Source of the DNA: Calliopsis andreniformis
Taxonomy: Eukaryota > Arthropoda > Insecta > Hymenoptera > Andrenidae
NCBI RefSeq assembly: GCF_051401765.1
Contig: NW_027480467.1
Location: 496,001 to 560,000 of the forward strand
Reading direction: 5' to 3'
DNA length: 64,000 nucleotides
The translations under genes were made by a program, and so were the position numbers. Under the pieces are notes generated by a model that was given only the letters and a program-made list of their open reading frames with translations, had not been told where the DNA came from and ran no database searches. Positions 24,161 to 37,147 of the stretch are shown piece after piece (within the stretch, counting starts at the first letter, position 1; each line of letters starts with the position of its first letter).

Positions 24161-25684
24161 AGGATTGAGGATTGACCACTGACTGTTAAGGACTGAGGGC
24201 TGAAGATTGAGGATTCAGGATTGAGGATTCAGGATTGAGGTTTGAGGACTGAGGATTGAGGATTGAGGATTGAGGATTGAGGATTGAGGATTGAGGATTG
24301 AAGACTGAGGATCGTGTATTGAGTATTGAGTATTGAAGATTGAGGATTGACGATTGAGGATTGAGGATTTTCGATTGAAGATTGAGTATTGAGGATTCAA
24401 GATTGAGGATTGAGGATTGAGGATTGAGGATTGAGGAGTGAAGATTGAGGATTGAGGATTGAGGATTGAGGATTGAGGATTGAGGATTGAGGATTGAAGA
24501 TTGACGATTGAGGATTGAGGATTGAGCATTGAGGAGTGAAGATTGAGGATTGAGGATTGAGGATTGAGGATTGAGGATTGAGGATTGAAGATTGAATATT
24601 GATGATTGAAGATTGAGGGTTGAGGATTGAGGGTTGTGGATTGAGGACGATGACTGAGGGTTGAATATTGATGTTTGAGGTCTGAGGACTGAGGATTGAG
24701 AATTGAGAATTGAGGATTGAGGATTGAAGATTGAGGATTGGGTATTGAGGATTGAAGAATGAGGATTGAGGATTGAGGATTGAAGATTGAATATTGATGA
24801 TTGAAGATTGATGGTTGAGGATTGAGTGTTGTGTATTGTGGACGATGACTGAGGGTTGAATATTGATGTTTGAGGTCTGAGGATTGAGGATTGAGAATTG
24901 AGAATTGAGGATTGAGGATTGAGGATTGAGGATTGAGGATTGAGGACTGAGGATTGAGGATGAGGGCTGAGGGTTGAGGTTTGAGGTTTGAGGTCTGAGG
25001 ACAGAGGGTTGAGGATTGAGAATTGAGGATTGAGGATTGAGGATTGAAGACTGAGGATTGGTTATTGAGGATTGAACATTGAGGATTGAGGATTGAGGAT
25101 TGAGGAGTGAAGATTGAGGATTGAGGATAGAGGATTGAGGATTGAGGATTGAGGATTGAAGATTGAATATTGATGATTGAATATTGAGGGTTGAGGATTG
25201 AGTGTTGTGTATTGTGGACGATGACTGAGGGTTGAATATTGATGTTTGAGGTCTGAGGATTGAGGATTGAGAATTGAGAATTGAGGATTGAGGATTGAGG
25301 ATTGAGGATTGAGGACTGAGGATTGAGGACTGAGGATTGAGGATTGAAGATTGCGGATTGAGGATTGAGGATTGAGAATTGAGAATTGAGTATTGAGGAT
25401 TGAAGATTGTGGATTGAGGATTGAGGTTTGAGGGTTGAGGACGAGGACTGACGGTTGAGGATTGAGGTTTGAGGATTGAGGATTGAGGACTGAGGACTGA
25501 AGATTGAGGATTGAGCCCTGAGGATTGAAGATTGAGGACTGGGGATTGAGGATTGAGGATTGAGGATTGAGGATGGAGGATTGAAGATTGAGTATTGAGG
25601 ATTGAAGATTGAGGATCGAGGATTGAGGATTGAGGATTGAGGATTGAAGATTGAGGATTGGGGACTGAGTGTTGAGGGTTGAAT

Positions 25685-25772
25685 GATGAGAATTGATGTT
25701 TGTGGATAGAGGTTTGAAGACTGCAGATTGAGTATTGAGTATGGAAAACTGTGAATTGATTATATTCTATTG
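25685..25772 (+). repeat. Alpha word 26, subtype j
   Basis: Recognised by AGAGGTTTGAAGACTGCAG (a PstI site) and GAGTATGG. Confidence 0.9.
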
Positions 25773-26466
25773 AGGATTGAGAATTGACAACTGATTGTTG
25801 AGGACTGAGGTCTGAAGATTGGGGATTCAGGATTGAGGATGCAGGTTTGAGGTTTGAGGACTGAGGATTGAGGATTGAGGATTCAGGATTGAGGATTGAG
25901 GATTGAAGACTGAGGATTGAGGATTAGGGCTGAGTGTTGAGGATTGTGGTTTGAGGACTGAGGGCAGAGGATTGAGGATTGAGAATTGAGGATTGAGGAT
26001 TGAGGATTGAGGATTGAAGATTGAGGATTGGGTATTGAGGATTGAAGAATGAGGATTGGGGATTGAGGATTGAGGTTTGAGGACTGAGGACTGAGGATTG
26101 AGGATTGAGAATTGAGGATTGAGGATTGAGGATGAGGGCTGAGGGTTGAAGATTGAGGTTTGAGGACTAAGGGCAGAGGATTGAGGATTGAGAATTGAGG
26201 ATTGAGGATTGAGGATTGAAGATTGAGGATTGGGTACTGAGGATTGAAGAATGAGGATTGAGGATTGAGGATTGAGGATTGAGGATTGAATATTGAGTAT
26301 TGAGGATTGAAGATTGACTATTGAGGATTGCGAATTGAGGATTGAGGATTGAGGATTGAGGATTGATGATTGAGTATTGAGGATAGAAAGTTGAGGATTG
26401 TGGATTGAGGATTGAGGATTGAGGCTTGAATATTGAGGATTGGGGACTGGGCGTTGAGTGTTGAGT

Positions 26467-26554
26467 GATGAGAATTGATGTTTGTGGATAGAGATTTGAA
26501 GATTGCAGGTTGAGTATTGAGTATTGAAAACTGTGAATTCATGTTATTCTATTG
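26467..26554 (+). repeat. Alpha word 27, subtype e (right form)
   Basis: 2394 bases after word 25. Confidence 0.9.
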
Positions 26555-27523
26555 AGGATTGAGGATTGACCACTGACTGTTAAGGACTGAGGGCTGAAGA
26601 TTGAGGATTCAGGATTGAGGTTTGAGGACTGAGGATTGAGGATTGAGGATTGAGGATTGAGGATTGAGGATTGAGGATTGAAGACTGAGGATCGTGTATT
26701 GAGTATTGAGTATTGAAGATTGAGGATTGACGATTGAGGATTGAGGATTTTCGATTGAAGATTGAGTATTGAGGATTCAAGATTGAGGATTGAGGATTGA
26801 GGATTGAGGATTGAGGAGTGAAGATTGAGGATTGAGGATTGAGGATTGAGGATTGAAGATTGAGAATTGAGGATTGAAGATTGAGGATTGAGGATAGAGG
26901 ATTGAGGATTGACGCTTGTGGATTGAGGGTTGAGGATGGTGGATTGAGGATTGAGGATTGCAGATTGAGTATTGAGGATTGAAGATTGGCGGATTGAGGA
27001 TTGAGGATAGAAGATTGAGGATTGGGGACTGAGGATTCAAGATTGAGGATCGAAGATTGAGAATTGAGGATTGAAGATTGATAATTGAGGATTGAGGATT
27101 GAACATTGAGGACTGAGGATTGAGGATTGATGATTGAGTATTGAGTATTGAAGATTGAGGATAGAGGATTGTCGATTAAGGATTGAGGATGAGGGCTGAG
27201 GGTTGAGGGTTGAGGTTTGTGGACTGAGGACTGAGGATTGAGGATTGAGAATTGAGGATTGAGGATTGAAGATTGAGGATTGGGTATTGAGGATTGAAGT
27301 ATGAGGATTGAGGATTGAGGATTGAGGATTGAGGATTGAGGATTGAAGATTGAGTATTGAGCATTGAAGCCTGACGATTGAGGATTGAGGATTGAGGATT
27401 GAGAATTGAGGATGGAGGATTGAAGATTGAGTATTGAGGATTGAAGATCGAGGATCGAGGGTTGAGGATTGAGGATTGAAGATTGAAGATTGAGGATTGG
27501 GAAATGAGTGTTGAGGGTTGAAT

Positions 27524-27611
27524 GATGAGAATTGATGTTTGTGGATAGAGATTTGAAGATTGCAGATTGAGTATTGAGTATTGAAAACTGTGAATTGATG
27601 ATATTCTATAG
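27524..27611 (+). repeat. Alpha word 28, subtype k
   Basis: Recognised by GATTGATGATATTC-type spacing before the terminal word; here that word reads TTCTATA. Confidence 0.88.
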
Positions 27612-28103
27612 AGGATTGAGAATTGACAACTGATTGTTGAGGACTGATGTCTGAAGATTGAGGATTCAGGATTGAGGATTCAGGTTTGATGTTTGAGGAC
27701 TGAGGATTGAGGATTCAGGAATGAGGATTGAGGATTGAGGATTGAGGATTGAAGACTGAGGATTGACGATGTGGGCTGAGGGTTGAGGTTTGAGGTTTGA
27801 GGTCTGAGGACAGAGGATTGAGGATTGAGAATTGAGGATTGAGGATTGCGGATTGAAGATTGAGGATTGGGTACTGAGGATTGAAGAATGAGGATTGAGG
27901 ATTGAGGATTGAGGATTGAGGATTGAATATTGAGTATTGAGGATTGAAGATTGACTATTGAGGATTGCGAATTGAGGATTGAGGATTGAGGATTGAGGAT
28001 TGATGATTGAGTATTGAGGATAGAAGGTTGAGGATTGTGGATTGAGGATTGAGGATTGAGGCTTGAATATTGAGGATTGGGGACTGGGCGTTGAGGGTTG
28101 AGT

Positions 28104-28191
28104 GATGAGAATTGATGTTTGTGGATAGAGATTTGAAGATTGCAGGTTGAGTATTGAGTATTGAAAACTGTGAATTCATGTTATTCTATTG
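28104..28191 (+). repeat. Alpha word 29, subtype e (right form)
   Basis: 1637 bases after word 27. Confidence 0.9.
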
Positions 28192-29348
28192 AGGATTGAG
28201 GATTGACCACTGACTGTTAAGGACTGAGGGCTGAAGATTGAGGATTCAGGATTGAGGATTCAGGATTGAGGTTTGAGTACTGAGGATTGAGGATTGAGGA
28301 TTGAGGATTGAGGATTGAGGATTGAGGATTGAAGACTGAGGATCGTGTATTGAGTATTGAGTATTGAAGATTGAGGATTGACGATTGAGGATTGAGGATT
28401 TTGGATTGAAGATTGAGTATTGAGGATTCAAGATTGAGGATTGAGGATTGAGGATTGAGGATTGAGGAGTGAAGATTGAGGATTGAGGATTGAGGATTGA
28501 GGATTGAGGATTGAGTATTGAGGATTGAAGATTGAATATTGATGATTGAAGATTGAGTATTGAGGATTGAATATTGAGGATTGAGGATTGAGGTTTGAGG
28601 ATTGAGGACGAGGACTGACGGTTGAGGATTGAGGTTTGAGGATAGAGTATTGAGGATTGAGAATTGAGGATTGAGGATTGAAGATTGAGAATTGAGGATT
28701 GAAGATTGAGGATTGAGGATAGAGGATTGAGGATTGACGCTTGTGGATTGAGGGTTGAGGACGGTGGATTGAGGATTGAGGATTGCAGATTGAGTATTGA
28801 GGATTGAAGATGGGCGGACTGAGGATTGAGGATAGAAGATTGAGGATTGGGCACTGAGGATTCAAGATTGAGGATCGAAGATTGAGAATTGAGGATTGAA
28901 GATTGATAATTGAGGATTGAGGAGTGAACATTGAGGACTGAGGATTGAGGATTGATGATTGAGTATTGAGTATTGAAGATTGAGGATAGAGGATTGTCGA
29001 TTAAGGATTGAGGATGAGGGCTGAGGGTTGAGGGTTGAGGTTTGTGGACTGAGGACTGAGGATTGAGGATTGAGAATTGAGGATTGAGGATTGAAGATTG
29101 AGGATTGGGTATTGAGGATTGAAGAATGAGGATTGAGGATTGAGGATTGAGGATTGAGGATTGAGGATTGAAGATTGAGTATTGAGCATTGAAGCCTGAC
29201 GATTGAGGATTGAGGATTGAGGATTGAGAATTGAGGATGGAGGATTGAAGATTGAGTATTGAGGATTGAAGATCGAGGATCGAGGGTTGAGGATTGAGGA
29301 TTGAGGATTGAACATTGAGGATTGGGGACTGAGTGTTGAGGGTTGAAT

Positions 29349-29436
29349 GATGAGAATTGATGTTTGTGGATAGAGATTTGAAGATTGCAGATTGAGTATT
29401 GAGTATTGAAAACTGTGAATTGATGATATTCTATTG
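29349..29436 (+). repeat. Alpha word 30, subtype k
   Basis: First alpha word of unit B copy 1. Confidence 0.9.
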
Positions 29437-30813
29437 AGGATTGAGAATTGACAACCGATTGTTGAGGACTGAGGTCTGAAGATTGAGGATTCAGGATTGA
29501 GGATTCAGGTTTGAGGTTTGAGGACTGAGGATTGAGGATTCAGGATTGAGGATTGAGGATTGAGGATTGAGGATTGAAGACTGAGGATTGACGATGAGGG
29601 CTGAGGGTTGAGGTTTGAGGTTTGAGGTCTGAGGACAGAGGATTGAGGATTGAGAATTGAGGATTGAGGATTGCGGATTGAAGACTGAGGATTGGTTATT
29701 GAGGATTGAACATTGAGGATTGAGGATTGAGGATTGAGGAGTGAAGATGGAGGATTGAGGAAAGAGGATTGAGGATTGAGGATTGAGGATTGAAGATTGA
29801 ATATTGATGATTGAAGATTGAGGGTTGAGGATTGAGTGTTGTGGATTGTGGACGATGACTGAGGGTTGAATATTGATGTTTGAGGTCTGAGGGTTGAGGA
29901 TTGAGAATTGAGGATTGAGGATTGAGGATTGAGGATTGAGGACTGAGGATTGAGGATGAGGGCTGAGGGTTGAGGATTGAGGTTTGACGACTAAGGACAG
30001 AGGATTGAGGATTGAGAATTGAGGATTGAGGATTGAGGATTGAAGATTGAGGATTGGGTATTGAGGATTGAAGAATGAGGATTGAGGATTGAGGATTGAG
30101 GGTTGAGGATTGAATATTGAGTATTGAGGATTGAATATTGACTAATGAGGATTGCGAATTGTGGATTGAGGATTGAGGATTGAGGATTGAGGATTGGGTA
30201 TTGAGGATTGAAGAATGAGGATTGAGGATTGAGGATTGAGTATTGAGGATTGAAGATTGCGGATTGAGGATTGAGGACTGAGGATTGAGTATTGAGTATT
30301 GAGCATTGAAGATTGTGGATTGAGGATTGAGGTTTGAGGATTGAGGACGAGGACTGACGGTTGAGGATTGAGGTTTGAGGATTGAGGATTGAGGACTGGG
30401 GATTGAAGATTGAGGATTGAGCATTGAGGGTTGAAGACTGAGGACTGGGGATTGAGGATTGAAGATTGAGGATTAAGGATTGAGGATTGGGGATTAAGGA
30501 TCTAGGATTGGAGATTGATTATTGAGGATTGAAGATTGAGGATTGAGGATTGAGTATTGAGAATTGAGAATTGAGGATGAGGGCTGAGGGTTGAGGATTG
30601 AGGTTTGAGGGACGAGGATTGAGGGTTGAGGGTTGAGGACTGAGGACTGACGATTGAGTATTGAGGATTGAGGATTGATTACTGAGGATTGAGGATTGAG
30701 GATTGAGGATTGAGGATTGGGTATTGAGTATTGAAGATTCAGTATTGAGGATTGAAGATTGAGAATTGAAGATTGAGGATTGAACTTTGAGGACTGAGCG
30801 TTCAGGGTTGAGT

Positions 30814-30901
30814 GATGAGAATTGATGTTTGTGGATAGAGATTTGAAGATTGCAGATTGAGTATTGAGTATTGAAAACTGTGAATTGAGGATATTCTATT
30901 G
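30814..30901 (+). repeat. Alpha word 31, subtype h, fused to i flank
   Basis: The h body is followed by the TTGTGG context of h and then GCGCTCAGG, the flank that follows i in the left half. Confidence 0.9.
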
Positions 30902-31040
30902 CGGATTGAGGATTGACAACTGATTGTTGTGGACTGAGGGCTGAAGATTGAGCGCTCAGGATTGTGGATTCAGGATTGAGGTTTGAGGACTGAGGATTGA
31001 GGATTCAGGATTGAGGATTGAGGATTGAGGATTGAGGATT

Positions 31041-31079
31041 GATCGTTGAGGATTGCGTATTGAGGATAAAACATTGAGG
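31041..31079 (+). repeat. Omega word, right form
   Basis: Has GATCGTT for GATAGTT and follows a fused h word by 140 bases. Confidence 0.85.
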
Positions 31080-32377
31080 ATTGAGGATTGAGTATTGAGG
31101 ATTCTGGATTGAGGATTGAAGGTTGAATATTGATGATTGAAGATTGAGGATCGAGGATTGAGGGTTCTGGATTGATGACGAGGACTGAGGGTTGAGCATT
31201 GATGTTTGAGGTCTGAGGATTGAGGATTGAGGATTGAGAATTGAGGATTGAGGATTGAGGATTGAAGATTGAGGATTGGGTGTTGAGGATTGAAGAATGA
31301 GGATTGAGGATTGAGGATTGAGGATTGAGGATTGAGGATTGAAGATTGAGTATTGAGGATTGAAGATTGAGGATTGAGGATTGAGGATTGAGGATTGAGG
31401 ATTGAGGATTGCGGATAGAAGATTGAGTATTGGGTATTGCGTATAGAACGTTGAGGATTGAGGATTGAGGATTGAGGATTGAGGATTGAGGATTGAGAAT
31501 TGAGGATTGAGTATTGAGGATTGAAATTGAGGATTGGGTATTGAGGATTGAAGAATGAGGATTTAGGATTGAGGATTGAGCTTTGAGGATTGAGGATTGA
31601 GGATTGAAGATTGAGTATTGAGGTTTGAAGATTGACGATTGAGGATTGAGGATTGAGGATTGAGGATTGAGGATTGAGGATTGAGGATTGAAGATTGAGT
31701 ATTGAGGATTGAAGATTGAGGATTGAGGATTGAGGATTGAGGATTGAAGAATGAGGATTGAGGATTGAGGGTTGAGGATTGAGGATTGAAGACGAGGACT
31801 GAGGGTTGAATATTGATGTTTGAGGTCTGAGGATTGAGGATTGAGAATTGAGAATTGAGGACTGAGGATTGAAGATTGAGGATTGGGTAGTGAGGATTGA
31901 AGAATGAGGATTGAGGATTGAGGATTGAGGACTGAAGATTGAATATTGATGATTGAATATTGAGGATTGAGGATTGATGGTTGTGGATTGAGGACGAGGA
32001 CTGAGGGTTGAGTATTGCTGTTTGAGGTCTGAGGATTGAGGATTGAGGATTGAGAATTGAGGATTGAGGATTGAGGATTGAAGATTGAGGATTGGGTATT
32101 GAGGATTGAAGAATGAGGAATGAGGATTGAGGATTGAGGATTGAAGATTGAGGATTGGGTGTTGAGGATTGAAGAATGAGGATTGAGGATTGAGGATTGA
32201 GGATTGAGGATTCAAGATTGAGTATTGAGGATTGAAGATTGAGGATTGAGGATTGAGGATTGCGAACTGAGGATTGAGGATTGAGGATTGAGGATTGAAG
32301 ATTCAGTATTGAGGATTGAAGATTCAGAATTGAGGATTGAGGATTGAACATTGAGTACTGAGTGTTGAGTGTTTAGT

Positions 32378-32465
32378 GATGAGAATTGATGTTTCTAGAT
32401 AGAGATCTGAAGATTGCAGATTGAGTATTGAGTATTGAAAACTGTGAATTGAGGATATTCTATTG
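32378..32465 (+). repeat. Alpha word 32, subtype d (right form)
   Basis: TTTCTAGATAG where left copies have TTTCTGGGTAG. Confidence 0.9.
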
Positions 32466-32964
32466 AGGATTGAGGATTGACAACTGAATGTTGAGGACTG
32501 AGGGCTGAAGATTGAGGATTCAGGATTGAGGATTCAGAATTGAGGTTTGAGGACTGAGGATTGAGGATTGACGATTGAGTATTGAGGATTGAAGATTGAG
32601 GAGTGAGGATTGAGGATTGAGGATTGAGGATACGGGCTGAGGGTTGAGGATTGAGGTTTGAGAACTAAGGACAGAGGATTGAGGATTGAGAATTGAGGAT
32701 TGAGGATTGAGGATTGAAGATTGAGGATTGGGTACTGAGGATTGAAGAATGAGGATTGAGGATTGAGGATTGAGGATTGAGGATTGAATATTCAGTATTG
32801 AGGATTGAAGATTGACTATTGAGGATTGCGAATTGAGGATTGAGGATTGAGGATTGAGGATTGATGATTGAGTATTGAGGATAGAAGGTTGAGGATTGTG
32901 GATTGAGGATTGAGGATTCAGGCTTGAACGTTGAGGTTTGGGGACTGAGCGTTGAGGGTTGATT

Positions 32965-33052
32965 GATGAGAATTGATGTTTGTGGATAGAGATTTGAAGA
33001 TTGCAGGTTGAGTATTGAGTATTGAAAACTGTGAATTCATGTTATTCTATTG
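32965..33052 (+). repeat. Alpha word 33, subtype e (right form)
   Basis: Preceded by GATTGATGAG in place of GAGTGATGAG. Confidence 0.9.
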
Positions 33053-35541
33053 AGGATTGAGGATTGACCACTGATTGTTAAGGACTGAGGGCTGAAGGTT
33101 GAGGATTCAGGATTGAGGATTCAGGATTGAGGTTTGAGGACTGAGGATTGAGGATTGAGGATTGAGGATTGAGGATTGAGGATTGAGGATTGAAGACTGA
33201 GGATTGAGAATGAGGGCTGAGGGTTGAGGATTGAGGTTTGAGGTCTGAGGACAGAGGATTGAGGATTGAGAATTGAGGATTGAGGATTGAGGATTGAAGA
33301 CTGAGGATTGGTTATTGAGGATTGAACATTGAGGATTGGGGATTGAGGATTGAGGAGTGAAGATTGAGGATTGAGGATAGAGGATTGAGGATTGAGGATT
33401 GAGGATTGAAGATTGAATATTGATGATTGAAGATTGAGGGTTGAGGATTGAGTGTTGTGGATTGTGGACGGTGACTGAGGGTTGAATATTGATGTTTGAG
33501 GTTTGCGGATTGAGGATTGAGAATTGAGAATTGAGGATTGAGGATTGAGGATTGAGGATTGAGGATGGAGGATTGAGGATTGAGTATTGAGGATTGAGGA
33601 TTGAGGATTCAGGATTGAGGATTGAAGATTGGGGATTGGGTATTGAGGATTGAAGATTGAGGATCGAGGATTGAGCGTTGTGGATTGAGGACGAGGACTG
33701 AGGGTTGAGTATTGATGATTGAGGTCTGAGGATTGAGGATTGAGGATTGAGAATTGAGGATTGAGGATTGAGGATTGAAGATTGTGGATTGGGTGTTGAG
33801 GATTGAAGAATGAGGATTGAGGACTGAGGATTGAGGATTGAGGATTGAGGATTGAGGTTTGAGGACTGAGGACTGAGGATTGAGGATTGAGAATTGATGA
33901 TTGAGGATTGAGGGTTGAAGATTGAGGATTGGGTATTGAGGATTGAAGAATGATGATTGAGGAATGAGGATTGGGGATTGAGTATTGAGGATTGAGGATT
34001 GAATATTGAGTATTGACGATTGAGTATTGAGGATTGAGGATTGAGGATTGAGGATTGAGGATTGAAGATTGAGTATTGAGGACTGAAGATTGAGGATTGA
34101 GGATTGAGGATTGAGGATTGAGGATTGAGGATTGAAGACTGAGGATTGAGGATGAGGGCTGAGGGTTGAGGATTGAGGTTTGAGGTCTGAGGACAGAGGA
34201 TTGAGGATTGAGAATTGAGGATTGAGGATTGAGGATTGAAGACTGAGGATTGGTTATTGAGGATTGAACATTGAGGATTGAGGGCTGAGGATTGAGGAGT
34301 GAAGATTGAGGATTGAGGATAGAGGATTGAGGATTGAGGATTGAGGATTGAAGATTCAATATTGATGATTGAAGATTGAGGGTTGAGGATTGAGTGTTGT
34401 GGATTGTGGACGATGACTGAGGGTTGAATATTGATGTTTGAGGTCTGAGGGTTGAGGATTGAGAATTGAGAATTGAGGATTGAGGATTGAGGATTGAGGA
34501 TTGAGGATTGAGGATTGAGGATTGAAGACTGAGGATCGTGTATTGAGTATTGAGTATTGAAGATTGAGGATTGACGATTGAGGATTGAGGATTTTGGATT
34601 GAAGATTGAGTATTGAGGATTCAAGATTGAGGATTGAGGATTGAGGATTGAGGATTGAGGAGTGAAGATTGAGGATTGAGGATTGAGGATTGAGGATTGA
34701 GGATTGAGTATTGAGGATTGAAGATTGAATATTGATGATTGAAGATTGAGTATTGAGGATTGAATATTGAGGATTGAGGATTGAGGTTTGAGGATTGAGG
34801 ACGAGGACTGACGGTTGAGGATTGAGGTTTGAGGATAGAGTATTGAGGATTGAGAATTGAGGATTGAGGATTGAAGATTGAGAATTGAGGATTGAAGATT
34901 GAGGATTGAGGATAGAGGATTGAGGATTGACGCTTGTGGATTGAGGGTTGAGGACGGTGGATTGAGGATTGAGGAATGCAGATTGAGTATTGAGGATTGA
35001 AGATGGGCGGACTGAGGATTGAGGATAGAAGATTGAGGATTGGGGACTGAGGATTCAAGATTGAGGATCGAAGATTGAGAATTGAGGATTGAAGATTGAT
35101 AATTGAGGATTGAGGAGTGAACATTGAGGACTGAGGATTGAGGATTGATGATTGAGTATTGAGTATTGAAGATTGAGGATAGAGGATTGTCGATTAAGGA
35201 TTGAGGATGAGGGCTGAGGGTTGAGGGTTGAGGTTTGTGGACTGAGGACTGAGGATTGAGGATTGAGAATTGAGGATTGAGGATTGAAGATTGAGGATTG
35301 GGTATTGAGGATTGAAGAATGAGGATTGAGGATTGAGGATTGAGGATTGAGGATTGAGGATTGAAGATTGAGTATTGAGCATTGAAGCCTGACGATTGAG
35401 GATTGAGGATTGAGGATTGAGAATTGAGGATGGAGGATTGAAGATTGAGTATTGAGGATTGAAGATCGAGGATCGAGAGTTGAGGATTGAGGATTGAGGA
35501 TTGAACATTGAGGATTGGGGACTGAGTGTTGAGGGTTGAAT

Positions 35542-35629
35542 GATGAGAATTGATGTTTGTGGATAGAGATTTGAAGATTGCAGATTGAGTATTGAGTATT
35601 GAAAACTGTGAATTGATGATATTCTATTG
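35542..35629 (+). repeat. Alpha word 34, subtype k
   Basis: 6193 bases after word 30. Confidence 0.9.
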
Positions 35630-36881
35630 AGGATTGAGAATAGACAACCGATTGTTGAGGACTGAGGTCTGAAGATTGAGGATTCAGGATTGAGGATTCA
35701 GGTTTGAGGTTTGAGGACTGAGGATTGAGGATTCAGGATTGAGGATTGAGGATTGAGGATTGAGGATTGAAGACTGAGGATTGACGATGAGGGCTGAGGG
35801 TTGAGGTTTGAGGTTTGAGGTCTGAGGACAGAGGATTGAGGATTGAGAATTGAGGATTGAGGATTGCGGATTGAAGACTGAGGATTGGTTATTGAGGATT
35901 GAACATTGAGGATTGAGGATTGAGGATTGAGGAGTGAAGATGGAGGATTGAGGATAGAGGATTGAGGATTGAGGATTGAGGATTGAAGATTGAATATTGA
36001 TGATTGAAGATTGAGGGTTGAGGATTGAGTGTTGTGGATTGTGGACGATGACTGAGGGTTGAATATTGATGTTTGAGGTCTGAGGGTTGAGGATTGAGAA
36101 TTGAGGATTGAGGATTGAGGATTGAGGATTGAGGACTGAGGATTGAGGATGAGGGCTGAGGGTTGAGGATTGAGGTTTGACGACTAAGGACAGAGGATTG
36201 AGGATTGAGAATTGAGGATTGAGGATTGAGGATTGAAGATTGAGGATTGGGTATTGAGGATTGAAGAATGAGGATTGAGGATTGAGGATTGAGGGTTGAG
36301 GATTGAATATTGAGTATTGAGGATTGAATATTGACTAATGAGGATTGCGAATTGTGGATTGAGGATTGAGGATTGAGGATTGAGGATTGGGTATTGAGGA
36401 TTGAAGAATGAGGATTGAGGATTGAGGATTGAGTATTGAGGATTGAAGATTGCGGATTGAGGATTGAGGACTGAGGATTGAGTATTGAGTATTGAGCATT
36501 GAAGATTGTGGATTGAGGTTTGAGGTTTGAGGATTGAGGACGAGGACTGACGGTTGAGGATTGAGGTTTGAGGATTGAGGATTGAGGACTGGGGATTGAA
36601 GATTGAGGATTGAGCATTGAGGGTTGAAGACTGAGGACTGGGGATTGAGGATTGAAGATTGAGGATTAAGGATTGAGGATTGGGGATTAAGGATCTAGGA
36701 TTGGAGATTGATTATTGAGGATTGAAGATTGAGGATTGAGGATTGATTACTGAGGATTGAGGATTGAGGATTGAGGATTGAGGATTGGGTATTGAGTATT
36801 GAAGATTCAGTATTGAGGATTGAAGATTGAGAATTGAAGATTGAGGATTGAACTTTGAGGACTGAGCGTTCAGGGTTGAGT

Positions 36882-36969
36882 GATGAGAATTGATGTTTGT
36901 GGATAGAGATTTGAAGATTGCAGATTGAGTATTGAGTATTGAAAACTGTGAATTGAGGATATTCTATTG
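36882..36969 (+). repeat. Alpha word 35, subtype h, fused to i flank
   Basis: 6068 bases after word 31. Confidence 0.9.
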
Positions 36970-37108
36970 CGGATTGAGGATTGACAACTGATTGTTGTGG
37001 ACTGAGGGCTGAAGATTGAGCGCTCAGGGTTGTGGATTCAGGATTGAGGTTTGAGGACTGAGGATTGAGGATTCAGGATTGAGGATTGAGGATTGAGGAT
37101 TGAGGATT

Positions 37109-37147
37109 GATCGTTGAGGATTGCGTATTGAGGATAAAACATTGAGG
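37109..37147 (+). repeat. Omega word, right form
   Basis: 6068 bases after the copy at 31041. Confidence 0.85.

Larger units (their letters stand above)
23956..28300 (+). repeat. Unit C region: short re-entrant units of 1.6-2.4 kb
   Basis: Alpha-e words at 24073, 26467 and 28104 are spaced 2394 and 1637 bases, with j at 25685 and k at 27524 between them. The first part repeats 21800 onward at an offset of 2165. From here on, alpha-e reads GATGAGAA and GTGAATTC instead of GATAAGAA and GAGAATTC, so this is the border between left-half and right-half sequence families. A doubled word reading GTGTATT GTGGACG near 24830 and 25205 marks another local duplication. Confidence 0.82.
28300..34495 (+). 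repeat. Higher-order unit B, copy 1 (about 6.19 kb)
   Basis: Alpha words k, h, d, e occur at 29349, 30814, 32378 and 32965. The unit recurs downstream at an offset of 6193 up to about 30540 and 6068 afterwards, because 125 bases (about 30541-30665) are missing from copy 2. About 2.4 kb after the last alpha word holds only ordinary variant heptamers. The h word is fused to the downstream flank of an i word. The end of the unit re-enters its start in a run of consensus heptamers at about 34475-34520. Confidence 0.87.

Noticed and set aside
25920..25930. TTAGGGC, resembling a vertebrate telomere unit
   Set aside because: Arises where the 6-base unit GAGGAT becomes GAGGATTA before GGGCT; isolated and not repeated in tandem.
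30952..30957. GCGCTC with the flanking bases forms an AGCGCT palindrome, a possible protein site
   Set aside because: Six bases only, explained by the variant heptamer GAGCGCT; left-half copies have GAACGCT without the palindrome.
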